Source of the DNA: Ceratobasidium sp. AG-K | Lineage: Eukaryota; Basidiomycota; Agaricomycetes; Cantharellales; Ceratobasidiaceae | Direction of reading: 5' to 3' | Length of the DNA: 64,000 nt | Assembly: GCA_037039685.1 (NCBI GenBank) | Contig: JAWNGF010000013.1 | Location: 393,001 to 457,000 of the forward strand | Part shown: piece by piece, positions 51,759-63,650 of the stretch | Numbering within the stretch: position 1 is the first letter of the stretch | Layout of the letters: the number at the start of each line of letters is the position of its first letter | Made by a program: the position numbers and the translations under genes | The notes under the pieces: model-generated | What the model was told of the DNA's origin: nothing | The model's database searches: none | Seen by the model: the letters and a program-made list of their open reading frames with translations, nothing else

Positions 51759-54700
51759 ATGATTATCGACGATCAAAAGACTGCTTCTTCTCAATCTCAA
51801 ACCGAGACATCCCGACAGAATAGCGTCGCTAGTAGCCCTTTCGATTCTCCCGCCCTTGTGGCTAACCCCACCTCTACCCCGTACTTACGCGCGTCTGCGG
51901 CCGACAGCCATGAATTCCTCGCCGAAGGGACTGCTCCCCCTATCTATTCTCCTCGAGAGACACATGATTCTCATCGCCGCCGTGGAAGAACGCTCATTAC
52001 TACCAATGCAGACCCATCAATACAGGAACTTGCATCCGACTCGCGTAAGTCAATGGCAATTGAATGAGCATTCAGATCGCTCACATCCACCATATGATCC
52101 AGCGACAAACTATCCTCCTGACAAACTGTCCCTTCCCGATTATAACGAAATACCACTGGCCGCCGATGCCGCCGTTCAAAGTGACGGTCGGATTCAGGTT
52201 TTGTTTGCCCAAAGGCGCTCCGGGGAACTTCCAGACTATTACAGGGAACCAGTACAGGAAGTTGGGATCGATGCAGAGGGTTTCTTGAACGCGCCTTGCA
52301 TGAGTATCAATATTATGATTGTTGGAAGTCGAGGTACGCTCGGTTCATCGCAATCCTAATCACTCTATGATATACTCGCGGTCATATAGGCGACGTTCAA
52401 CCATACATAGCCCTTGGGCAACGGCTTCAAGAGTATGGCCACACTGTTCGACTATCCACCCACGAGATATTTCGCCCCATGGTTCAAAAGGCCGGGCTAC
52501 GTTTTTTTAACGTCGGAGGGGATCCACATAAATTGATGGACTACATGGTTCGAAACCAGGGACTTGTTCCTGGTTTCGATGGCCTAAAGAGTGGAGATGT
52601 TGGGAAGAATCAGCATATGATCGCCCAGGTATGCGTTTGACGGGGACAAAAACACTTGTGCCTCACGAAACTTGTATTTTCTAGATCCTTGAGGGATGTT
52701 TGCTGTCCTGTTACGCCCAGGATGAGAGCTCGGAAGGAGAGCCTGGGTTTGCGGCTGACTTGATTATCTCCAATCCCCCCACATTCGCGCACATTCATTG
52801 TGCCGAGTTACTTGGAATCCCCTTACACATGTCATTCAGTAAGTCTCGTTAGATATTAACAGCTCCCATCCGCTAACTCTGATTGGAGTAATGCCATGGT
52901 CTGCTACCACTGCGTTCCCGCATCCCCTGGTCAATCTCAAGCAAAGCGAAGAAACCGAACCCAAGATGGCCAACTATTACTCTCACACTCTAGTGGATAT
53001 GATGATCTGGCAAGGGTACGTGAATCCTTTGAGAATGGCCCCTGCTAATCTAGTTTTCGATAGACTTGGTCGCACGATCAACAAATTTCGCATGAAGCGC
53101 CTGGGACTTGACTACCTTTCCACCCAGTCAAGCATCGGCATGTTCGAGCGATGTAGAATTCCGTGGACTTATTGCCTTTCACCTGCGCTTGTTCCCAGAC
53201 CCGAGGATTGGTTATCTCATATTGGTACGCATACACCCTGCCTCAAGCCGTTTTTGTTAAGCTGGTAGCTTTGTGATTGCAGATGTCGTCGGTTTTAGCT
53301 TCCTTAACCTGGCTAAAGGTTATGAGCCCCCCAGCGACTTGGTTAAATTTCTTCAGGCGGGCGAGCCGCCACTTTACATCGGGTGAGTGTTAATCTCATG
53401 ACATCGGTCGCCTGAAGAGACTAGCGTGCTACGATAGATTTGGCTCCATTGTTTTGGATGATCCCTAGAAAATGACGAGTGAGATGATCCACTATTGTAC
53501 CCGCTAGGCTTTTTTTCATAGAATGGCAGAATCCGTCCTCGGGGCAGTCTCGCAAGCCGGCGTACGAGCAATTATCTCACCAGGCTGGGGCGGTCTCGAC
53601 GAAGAGATGATTAAATCTGCTGGGGAACATGTCCTTAGCCTTAACGACGTGCCACACGACTGGCTCTTTGAACGGGTGAGCGCGGTTTGCCATCATGGAG
53701 GAGCCGGCATAACCGCCATCGGACTCAAATGTGGCAAGCCGACTATCGTGGTCCCGTTTTTCGCGGATCAGGTGAGTATTGTTGTTTATTGTTGCGAGCC
53801 TGGCGCTGACTCTGGAATGGTACTTAGCCGTGGTGGGCTGCACAAATTGCCCGTCGAGGAGCAGGCCCGCCCCCGATTCATCCCAACAAACTGACTTCCG
53901 AAGCTCTCGCGGTTGCGATTCGTATCGCGCTCTCTCCCGAGACACAGGAGGCCGCGAGGAAGGTCGGAGAGATAGTCAGGGAAGAAGTATGTTCACAATG
54001 TCCATACCGAGCTTCATACATGCTGATATTCTCTCAGGACGGAGCGAAGAACGCTGTCGAATCGATTCATAAGCATTTACCCCTACTCAATATGCGGTAA
54101 CTGGGTGATATAATTTCAAATTAACGAAGTATCTGAACTTCTGGATAGATGTGACTTCGTTCCGAGCCAAGTTGCCGTATGGTACTCGCCCATCCACAAG
54201 CTCCGTCTAAGTGCATTGGCGGCTCAAGTATTAGCAGAGGCGGGAGAAATAGATATCAATAAGCTAGAGTTGCATCGTACGCCTTTTCAAACGTGGCCTT
54301 CTGTTCCCAGGCTAACGCACCCATACATAGGCTCTCATGAGTACGATATCCATGTCGAACCAGTGGATCCAGTGACAGGTACTTTACCGCCTGTGATCAA
54401 GTCTCTGTGCGATATCGGTCGGGGCGTGGTTCAGTTGCCAACAAAGCCTGGCAAGGGCAGCAAAAAGATATTGGCCGCTGGGACGTTAGGTAGATACAAT
54501 TCAAGTCCAACCAGCAGCGAGGATTGACTAATATTTCGAAACAGGTCTGCAAAATACACTCGCAGGCGCTGCAGAGGGCATGCACAATTTGCCCAGAGTC
54601 TATGGCGGTGAGGTTCGCAAGCACAAAAAGGTTACAGGACTTGGGTCAGGATTGGTCTTGGGTGGCAAGGTACGGCTCTCCTGTGGCAATACCGTGCAAT

Positions 54701-55216
54701 TATTGGGTGTCGACTTACAGTTTGCGGTAGGAATTTGCGCTGGGACTTTATGACGGGTTTACCGACTTTTTCATGGAACCAGTGAGGGGTTTTAAACGAG
54801 GGGTAAGGCAACTCATTGGCATTCGTGCTCTTAACTAATGGATGCATTTAGGGCGTGCTGGGCGCTATTGGCGGTGTGGGAATTGGAGGTGAGCCATAAG
54901 CTGATGGAGTTCATCCGATCAGTCATAACGATATGTTTATTACCTAGCATTAAACCTGACGACCAAGCCTACCGCTGGATTCATGCATGCTGTCTCCATG
55001 CCCATCGAAGGTACCGTGAAAGACGTCAAGTCGCTCTTTGGTCGACAGGCGGGCAAGGAACGAGTCGCCACTCGGTATGCTGAAGGTGTTACTGCTGCCC
55101 ACGCAGTACCCGAAAAACAGAGAGAGGCGATTGTTAGATCATTTGTGGACTATGTGAATAAGGTAGAGGGCGACAAGAAAGGCAAGGGAAAAGAGAGAGA
55201 AAAGGCGAGGTGGTAG
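51759..55216 (+). pseudogene. Sterol glucosyltransferase, array copy 3, with one in-frame stop
   Basis: The gene is otherwise complete and has the same intron positions as copy 1. It starts MIIDDQKT, with GT28 motif [42 protein letters not shown] and VPFFADQPWWA. The VPS13-like region is present (YDGFTDFFMEPVRGFKRG) and the Lys-rich end is KGKEREKARW. In exon 8 the frame reads IVLDDP, then TAG (53466-53468), then KMT, where copy 1 has [10 protein letters not shown]. The stop falls at about residue 442, before the donor-sugar half, so the truncated product should be inactive unless read through. Two substitutions lie in the donor-site block relative to copy 1 (GAGTT to GAGIT, FFGDQ to FFADQ). 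The rest is so well preserved that the stop is recent, an assembly error, or read through. Confidence 0.85.
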
Positions 55217-55673
55217 GGTTGGGTTATCCGATAATTTATGCTAGCGTCGAGTTGCAGTATGTGTTCTTTACATTTTGTACCCGAGTTCTGTAATCTCTAC
55301 AATATTACCTGTGTTCCGGAGCACTTTTTTCGCTTCTATAAAATCTATGTACCAGGTGTGACCCACAATCCAAGCACGTCACGCGGAGAGGTGGAAGTAT
55401 ATCGGCATGATTGGCTAGTCCAATAATTGTGTCTATTCCATTTAAAAACAACGCCTAATATCCTTGCTTGTACAGCATACAGGGTGGTATTGGTGTGGAG
55501 CTAAGCACGGGCAAGAAACGGAAGTTACAGTCAACAACAGTTTCAAATTGCGCTCGGGACTGTTCATGGAGTCGTACATCCTCGACGAACATCTTTAATT
55601 GCGACAACAATCCATTATCGAAAGCTCAATCACACACGAATTAATCCGCGGCTTCGAAAGCCGTAGGTGCTCC
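55217..55673. other. Short intergenic gap
   Basis: This gap holds the 3' flanks of array copy 3 and of the antisense F-box pseudogene. I see nothing else. Confidence 0.45.
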
Positions 55674-56897
55674 TCAACCAACTCCTGTACTGCTATCCTC
55701 TACCATGCCGTTCGTTAATCGCAGTGTATGAAGTGTCCTGCATTGACTGGAACGCCATGAGGTACCTAAAATCTGTTCGTGGTAGTTGTAATCGCTTCGA
55801 GGCGGGGATTGATATGAGTGGTGCAATTTTTTTCTCACGCTGAGGTAAAATTCGTGGAGTTGTAATCGCGCATCGCTGTAATTAGGTTGTGAATGGAAGA
55901 CAAGCACTCGGCAATCCGATCTTCGTGGGCAAGATTGAAAATGGAAAGTCGACGAATGCCACTGCGGGAAAGAAATGCTCGGGCAGCCACCGCGTCGTCG
56001 ACGGTGCCGCACAGGTCGATGGTCATGCTAAGTCGTTGTGTCCTTAGGATCAATTGCGGCAACAAAAGTTCCAAGCCTCCTGGACCGAGGTTTTGGATGT
56101 CGAGGTATTCAAGCTCAGTCATGACAGCTGGGTAGTATGGCTCTGCTTCCGGAGCTGCGATACTCATATCCAAGAGCTGAAAAGAGTGAAGTTGTGGGGA
56201 TAGCGAAATTATCCGGAGTAGATGCCGGAGCTTCAGGTATTTTAGGTTTCCGAGCTGCAGGACAACTAGATTTTCATATATGGCACTATCCTAATTAAAG
56301 TATGCTCCATTGAGACGCAGAACGCGAACGGGTCTCAGGAGCGAATCTATACGTTGTCAGCCCAAGATATCATTGACTGGGTACAGTCGCCACTGTCTTC
56401 GGCTATATTCACACCAGACTGTCAACGCGCAAACGGTGCCGGCTCGCCCGTACGTTAGCCAGGACGTAAGCAAATCTAGAAGTCTACCATAGTTCCGGTA
56501 ATGTATCAAACTAAAAGATTCCATGTTCTTGAGATGCGGACGGAGGCAGTCCCTTATCATCTCCATGCCAGACTTGGTGATATTCTTGCGACCGTCAACA
56601 GAGACGCATAGCGGAGAATTATAAGCGCGTCGAAGGCATTGGCCACCCTCATCACACGAAGATAAAATATCTTTCATGGCTCCAAGCGAGAGCGCGATGT
56701 GCGACCAGAACATCGGCGTATTGACAATCAGCATGTACAAGCATTTGCATACGTGCGACAACGCTAACGGCTGCTTGGACCAGTTTCGCCAGGTTTGAGT
56801 TGGACAGGGAATAGTCATACATCGTACATGGACCCCTCGACATGACCCAGTGGAATATCCGCGTCAGAACTCCCAACGGGAGCTTGTTGATCGACAC
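55674..56897 (-). pseudogene. F-box/LRR-like protein, frameshifted
   Basis: The N-terminus MSINKLPLGVLTRIFHWV is a classic F-box opening. F-box proteins are substrate receptors of SCF ubiquitin ligases. The expected continuation LALSHVCKCLYMLIVNTPMFWSHI is present but in another frame, with the switch near 56770-56800. Leucine-rich stretches follow (ELEYLDIQNLGPGGLELLLP, then RRLSIFNLAHEDRIAECL). The C-terminal repeat LHTLRLTNGMVEDSSTGVG is again in a different frame from the sequence before it. I could not connect the parts with good splice sites, so I call it a pseudogene. It sits antisense between two glucosyltransferase copies, whose duplication it may have interrupted. Confidence 0.7.
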
Positions 56898-57021
56898 ATG
56901 ACAGGCTGGTCAGATGGTCAGCTGGTTTAGAATATCACGAGCCATGGATAATCGATTGACCCGAAAGGGAATGGAGGAAGCATCCTAATTAGGTTCGAGG
57001 ATAGTACTATGTAATGAGCCA

Positions 57022-57075
57022 GGGTTGGCACAGTGGTTAACTGGAGCAGATCCTGCAATTTCTAGGTCGACTGCG
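57022..57075 (+). repeat. tRNA-like sequence, possible SINE head or tRNA relic
   Basis: TGGCACAGTGG matches the internal A box of tRNA genes. About 40 nt downstream AGGTCGACTGC is a weak B box. Between them ATCCTGCAATTT could be an anticodon loop. The acceptor stem does not pair well, so this is not a functional tRNA gene as far as I can see. A tRNA-derived SINE is the alternative. Confidence 0.3.
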
Positions 57076-57986
57076 CATTGAAAGTAGGACTGAATAGCGC
57101 TGTCCAACCACCGTTGAGCGCCTTTCCAGCCCTGGAGTAATGTAGGGCTGTGAGATTCCATTATAAGGATTCTGGTGAGATTGGACTCCAGCTCGTGTGA
57201 CTAGGATGTAGTGTTGCGATGATAGGTTTGAAGTTCGGGCACGGGTGCCGTCGATGTGATTATGTAACGGGCCAAGAGCCTAGAAGCTGAAGCCGAAATA
57301 TCTATCGGTTGAGTAGTTCAAATCTAGTTGAAATACCGAAGTACCATTTCAAGCCGATAAGAATACGTGTCTTTGCCTAGTGGTCGTACGTATATGCGCG
57401 AATTATAGTGTATGCACGGAAGCTGAGCCAGGAAATCTCTCGATACAGTACTACAAGCCTACATCATAGGCGCCCTTCAGTTTCCGCTCTAGAGCTATGC
57501 TCCCCCGACAGCGGTTATGTTAAAATATGGACGAGGGAAGGCCGGGTACCCTAGCTCGGGCGGAATACTAGTAGGATACACTAGGTTTAGAGCCTAAACC
57601 TCGTGACGTCACCAGCCCCACCAGCTCGGATCGTGAACACCTCAAACTTGTGAGCTACATCGCCGTGTCCGCTCCCGGTTCACTTGACCATACACTCGGC
57701 ACGAGAGGTAGCTTCATTTTTGGTGTGCAGGAGATCGTGTATGTCCATTCTCCCAGAAATGGAACTTACTGTAGTGAGTTGGTTGCAGCATGTTAAAACC
57801 CGAAATGACTCGGTTGTGCTCCTTCAGCAGTGATTACGTAAGCCATATAAACGCCCCTAGATTGCTTCAGCTGTGGGTGGCCGTGTTCTGCTCGGCATTC
57901 ACGGGGTCGAGATACTGTATTGATGGGAGGCGGTGTTCGAATGCAATACACTGCGGCTCATGATCAACGCAGCGTGGCATCTAACG

Positions 57987-57993
57987 TATAAAG
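57987..57993 (+). promoter_or_regulatory. TATA box of array copy 4
   Basis: TATAAAG lies about 60 bp upstream of the ATG at 58049, so the core promoter of this copy looks preserved. Confidence 0.5.
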
Positions 57994-58048
57994 GCGCCTG
58001 AACTTGACTAACCTACCCAACACTCTTGTTGCCCCGTTCCTTGCTACC

Positions 58049-61000
58049 ATGATCATTCCCGAGGACAACGCGTCGGCGCATGACAAGAAATCCGTCCAAG
58101 ACATGACGGGTGGAGATAAAGGCTCCCAGTACCCCAATACGGCCTCCAGCGCAGCCTCCGTGGGGACACCGGAGCCTCACGATGCCGCTCCACCACGGTA
58201 TGAGGACATCACATCAGGCTTGTCCAGTCCTCCAAATATGGGTACCGAAAAAGATAGCCATAGGGCATCATTTCAATCTCAAGCATCAACTTCGTGTAAG
58301 TCTGATACCACTAGTCTATTCTTCGGTATAGCTTCATTTCCTCTCAGCCGCAAGTGAACTTGACCCCGCCCCGGAAGCGAGGACAGCTGCGATAGCAGCA
58401 GATGCGGCCTTCCAACCCGATGGCCGATTTCAAGTATCCATCGACATTGATAAAGGGCTTCCCAAAGATTATGCTATTCCTGTCGACGAACCTGCCATCG
58501 ATCTCACCAACTTTGCCAACGCTCCACCCATGAACGTTAACGTCATGATTGTCGGAAGTCGAGGTTGGTCACAATATTACCTCGCTTGCAACCATGACTG
58601 ATTGACCCTAGGTGACGTTCAGCCATATTTGGCTTTGGGAAAGCGGCTCCGTGAACATGGTCACACTGTGCGCCTCACCACACATGAGACCTTTCGACAG
58701 TCAGTCAAGGATGCGGGCCTGCGATTTTTCAATATTGGAGGGAACCCACATGAGCTGATGAGCTATATGGTACGAAACCCAGGGCTGATGCCTGGCTTTG
58801 AGAGCCTTACGAATGGGGACATCACGAGAAAGCAGATGATGGTTGCTGAGGTAGGTGAGTTGGGGGTTATTTGGGGGATTGCACTAAAGGTCGCTAGATG
58901 CTGGAACGTTGTTGGCGCTCGTGTTATGAGCCAGACGATCGTTCCGAAGGAAGTCCGAGCTTTGCAGCCGACGCAATAATCTCGAATCCGCCAACATTTG
59001 CCCACATCCATTGTGCTGAAGCGCTTGGAATTCCCCTGCTCATGTCATTCAGTAAGCCGTCCGTCGTATGTCTGAAATTTGGGTCTAACACCGTGGCAGC
59101 TATGCCATGGAGCCCAACGACGGTATTTCCGCACCCACTCGTCAACGTTAGGAGCAGTAAAGCCGAACCGAAGCTAACAAACTACCTTACATATGGGCTG
59201 GCGGATATGTTGACTTGGCAAGGGTGGGTAGTTTATCGAATACTCCTGGGGAATGATACCAGCTGTGGTGCGATAGCCTTGGCCACACGATCAACAAATT
59301 CCGTCGAAAGAGACTAGGGCTGCCGTCCCTCTCCGTCGTATCGGGCGCAGGAACAATCGAGCGCTGTGGAGTTCCGTGGACATATTGTATGTCTCCTGCG
59401 TTGGTGCCCAAACCTGAGGATTGGATGAACCACATTGGTTAGTCTCTAGGTATTGGTATGGTTCTCACCCTGGCTCTGACGAGATACACTCTAGACGTCG
59501 TCGGGTTTTATTTCCTTGACCTTGCAACTAATTACCGGCCTCCTGAGGATTTAGTTGCGTTTCTTGATGCGGGAGAGCCACCTATCTATATTGGGTAGGT
59601 GCGTTTAGGCATGAATAAGTTATCGATTACTCAGACTTGGCCGTGTAGTTTTGGCTCTATAGTCGTCCAAGATCCAGTCGGCATGACCAGTCAGTTCAAG
59701 TTTACGAGTCGTGGTCCCCTATCTAATCACAAGTTACACTAGAGAGCATACTTGCTGCAGTTGCACAAGCTAATGTCAGGGCCGTCATCTCGCCTGGCTG
59801 GGGAGGTCTTGACGGAGACACTCTCCGCGATCCGGCCGTGCTTCGAGAGTTGGGTGGCCCAGACATATTCGTACTTGGCAATGTACCTCACGATTGGCTG
59901 TTCCAAAGAGTTAGTGCAGTGTGCCATCATGGTGGTGCCGGAACGGCTGCGATCGGGCTCAGGTGTGGGAGACCAACGATTGTCGTCCCGTTTTTCGGAG
60001 ACCAGGTGAGTTGAATCACCGGTTTGCAGAAATTGATTGTAGCTAAATCTCTGTGAAAATAGCCTTGGTGGGCGAATCAGATTCATGCAAGGGGTGCTGG
60101 TCCAAAACCCATTCCGCACAAGGAACTCACGACATCGTGCTCGTGGGTGCAATTAGAAGTGCGCTATCAGATGATACGAAGGAAGCCGCCCGACGGGTGG
60201 GAGAGCTTATCACAAGCGAAGTAAGCAAATTGCTTTTCATTTTGGCCGACAGCTTATAACGGTTGTGGATAGGACGGTACGAAGAATGGGATGGACTCTT
60301 TCCATCGGCATTTGCCCCTGTTGAACATGAGGTAGGGCACCGGACTTGTGGATATATGCGTGCTAATCGGTTATGTGTACTAGGTGTGAACTCGATCCCA
60401 AGCGAGTTGCCGTATGGTACTCTCACTCGCTGGAAATGCGGCTTAGTGCGTTCGCAGCGCAGGTTTTGGCGGAGAATGGGCACTTGGACGTGAACAAACT
60501 AGAGTTGCACCGTGAGTCCCTTAATCTGAGCAAACTGCCGGACCCATCGCTAAATGTCGCCACCTTATTATAAACAAGGTTCTCGTGAATATATGACTCG
60601 CATGCAGGCTTCCGATCCCGTAACCGGGACGGTGGGTCCTCTCTTAGGCGTTGTTGGGAATATTACCCTTGGCGTAGGGCAACTCATTAGTGAAAGGCCC
60701 GAGAAGGGAGTGATGAGGATCGCCAAGGCGGTACCGGAAAGTGTGTAGTCGGTATAGCTTCCGTTCATACCGATCGCTTACTTCTCGTATGAACAGCCGT
60801 CCGAGGTACCCTCGAAGGTCTCCATCATGGGCTCAACAATTCTCCTAAGCTTTATGGGGGGAGTGTGCGAGAGCCAGGAAAGATAACTGGGTTCCGTAGT
60901 GGGATGAAAGAGGGAGGAAAGGTTAGTCAGTTCACCGTGCAGACTGTGTTTCGATTAGTTTATGTTCATATCTCAGGGGTTTGCTATGGGATTTTATGAT

Positions 61001-61449
61001 GGATTTAGGGATATAGTTACTGAACCTATAAACGGGTATAAGCGGAGTGTAAGTTAATCCTCACCGTCGGAGATACAAATGAGGCTGACTGGCGGCTGAC
61101 CCATAGGGGATTTTGGGCGGAGCGGGTGGCATTGTGGTAGGCTGTGAGCACAACCGCTCTCTAATCCAAAAAGTTCTGACTAACTCGTACCTCTTTAACT
61201 TTAGTGGTCAATGCTGTTGTCAAACCCTCAGCGGGTATCGTCGGTCTAATCTCTCAGCCAATGGAAGGAACGGTGGCTAGCGCACGCACATTGGTCGCAA
61301 AACCTGCCAAGGAGCGTCACGCAACCCGATATGCAGAAGGCATTACAGCGTTCAAGCAGAGCAACGAGGCGGAACGAGCCGCAGTGCTTCAAGCTTTCGA
61401 GGCCCGAAAAAAATCCAAAGGGAAAAAGAAGGCTGTAGCTTGGGATTAA
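58049..61449 (+). pseudogene. Sterol glucosyltransferase, array copy 4, with one frameshift
   Basis: Gene structure and motifs parallel copy 1: start [63 protein letters not shown], the VPS13-like block (FYDGFRDIVTEPINGYKRS) and a Lys-rich end (KSKGKKKAVAWD). In the exon that begins PWWANQIHARGAG the frame is lost near 60128-60142. KELTTS is followed one base out of register by LVGAIRSALSDDTKEAARRV, so one nucleotide is missing relative to the other copies. Splice sites elsewhere keep frame. The shifted product would lose about the last third, including the VPS13-like region, but would keep the HHGGAG site. A sequencing or assembly indel could also explain it, in which case this would be a second functional copy. 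Confidence 0.82.
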
Positions 61450-61826
61450 TTCAGTTCAGTACCTGGGTATTTAGGCCTCAATGTAATTGTAATTTTCTGT
61501 GGAGACTGTAAATGGGAGCCTGAGGTCGCTGTTGACGCGAGCCAATGTGGTAGGGATATCCGAGATTACGTGATTAGGATTTTTTGTGAGGACAATCTAC
61601 CACGCTTGAGGTTCGTAACGGAGCTGCTCCGTTCTTGGCTTGAACTGCGCTGACAGAGGCACTGCCGTTGAAGAAAAACTTTGTTACCCTGCCTGCAGGA
61701 CTCGCGTTTGCTGCCATCCACCTAACCTCTCAACTATCTACACTTTACTCGGTCTCATCGCGGTGAACGCCAGTAAATTCGCACGGCTGTTTAGTTGGTG
61801 GATGCATGATTTGAAGCTTCCCCAGT
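61450..61826. other. Short intergenic gap
   Basis: This gap separates array copy 4 from the decayed regulator. It should hold a 3' untranslated region and an old promoter. No distinct element was seen. Confidence 0.4.
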
Positions 61827-63650
61827 ATGAATGTCTACATTCCTCGGTTTAGGCGTTCGAATGGCGGGTGCATGACTTACAGGCGGTGGTACGTACCACT
61901 GGCATGATTGAGACATCATTTCCTCTTTAATTTCCATTGCAGGAGGAAAAAGTGCGATGAGACCAAGCCCGTTTGTATGGGATGCGTTAATGGAGACTTT
62001 ACCTGCCTGAGGTACAACAAATCAGACCCCCTCGACGATCCAAGTCTGAACGCCGACGTGGGTGGGGTGGGCATGGAGTCCGAGACAGTCTTGCACCTCC
62101 CAGACCGAGGGCCTCCGTTCGTGATCCATATCTGGAGCTACTGGTAAGCGTTTTCAGATCTTCAACGGTTTTTTTCGGTCTAAGTGTCATCGTTGTTCAC
62201 ATAGAACGACCTTGGTGGGTCGCCAGTACATGCGAGCTTGGTGAGAGGCGCGATGCAGTATGGATCGAAGTGGAAACAACTCGTTTTTTACCGGCGCTCC
62301 AAAAAGTATCCACTTGGACCTTTACACACTCAACCATATTATACCATTCGTTATTTCCCAATGTAAGTAAATATCGCTACGCCATGGTAGCTCACAGACC
62401 GATAGTGATTGGAGAGAAAACTTTATCAGCACATGCTATTTAGATCGGGTTATCCACGTATCGAGGAGGGTATTCGGTGGCGCACGGCTTGGTCTGACAT
62501 TACTAGGTGGACGATGTACCTTGGGGCTCAAGTGATAAAAGACCTATGAGGCGGCCAGGATGGACAAAGATATGTGGGTTGAATCATTCGCCTTCACCGA
62601 CGGATTTTGGAGAGCACTGCCGTAACTGAGCTTGCGCTGTCGGACTTGGATGCGCGCCTTGCTGGCCTTCACGAGGTTTGTGTCTTTTTACTCTAGATTA
62701 CATCAGTCTAACCCGATTTCTACTCAGCTGGTCATGATTATATTTAGGTACCTAATACCATCGAAGGGTATCGTCTGTTCCAGGAAAGCGCCTCGGTCTT
62801 CCTGCAACTCGTAAGTCGAATCTCGGAAGTCTGGTCCAACCACTTGTCCATTCTCATCTCAGCCTCGGTTGGTTGCAGACATTTTGAAGTTGGAACAATT
62901 GCTCTTCACGGTACGCTGGCAGCTCTCGCCCTGGCTCGCCCTCCGCTTACCAATTACGACACCACCTCCTATTGGGTTGAGGAGGACTGCAATCCTCACC
63001 TGGAATAGCTGTATGGGGTACCTGTTGGTGTCATTGTATTAATAGCCAAGATCAATGCGTGGAGAGTCTCTCGGACGATGGGCGAAAACGTGTCTACCCT
63101 CGGGAGTGGTAAGAGATCGAGGGGCTATTGCTGAGGGGGATTCCAACCATTGGTCGCACGGACGAATCCTTCCACTCAATCACGAGCCTGGCCGTGCAGG
63201 AACCCTGACGTTAGGTTGTGTTAATATATCTGTACATGGTACGCGCCATGTCAACATATCCTGGTCGTAACTCCGCTGACTGCTCATTAGGCTATGTGTC
63301 AAGTAGATTCGACCGACCCGTACATCGAATCTGCGGTGCGACAAACAGCCAGAATTGTTAAAACGATCTAACAAGGTAGCCTCCTAGAAACGCACTTGTT
63401 CATCCCATGTCTAGTTGTAGGTCTCTCTGCCTTTTATTGACGATTCGCCACTTAATGCTTAGAGATTTCAGGCTGGAATCCCAGCCCGACGACAGTCACA
63501 CCGAGCAATATTGAGAGGGAAAGTGTTAGCCTGTAGGGATGAAGGAGTCCTGGTTCTTTGTGGGGCTGACTTTGTAGGGGTGTTGGGTCACTTGTGGCAC
63601 GGTGTTGTCTCCAGAGGAAAGGCGTGCACGTGGGACGAACTATATGCGAT
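61827..63650 (+). pseudogene. Zn(II)2Cys6 transcription factor, decayed copy C
   Basis: This is the same family as copies A and B. The first exon reads RRSNGGCMTYRR and joins to RKKCDETKPVCMGC and then DFTC. The second zinc ligand is Tyr18 in place of Cys, which breaks the cluster. Downstream homology is clear but interrupted. ITRWTMYLGAQVIKDL ends at TGA (62547-62549). A second TGA in the same frame is at 62580-62582, after GGQDGQRYVG. A TAG at about 63006-63008 follows NPHLE. Another stop splits IVKTI from QGSLLETHLFIPCLVVG near 63368. The C-terminal GADFVGVLGHLWHG is still readable at about 63560-63600. With this many lesions it is a pseudogene, older than the damage in glucosyltransferase copies 3 and 4. 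The 3' limit is approximate. Confidence 0.88.

Larger units (their letters stand above)
56898..58048. other. Intergenic 1.15 kb with a tRNA-like element and a small palindrome
   Basis: A polymerase III-like stretch is annotated separately at about 57022-57075. A 19-nt inverted repeat, AGGTTTAG-agc-CTAAACCT, occupies 57583-57601. A perfect TGACGTCA palindrome follows at about 57604. No protein gene was seen. Confidence 0.45.
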
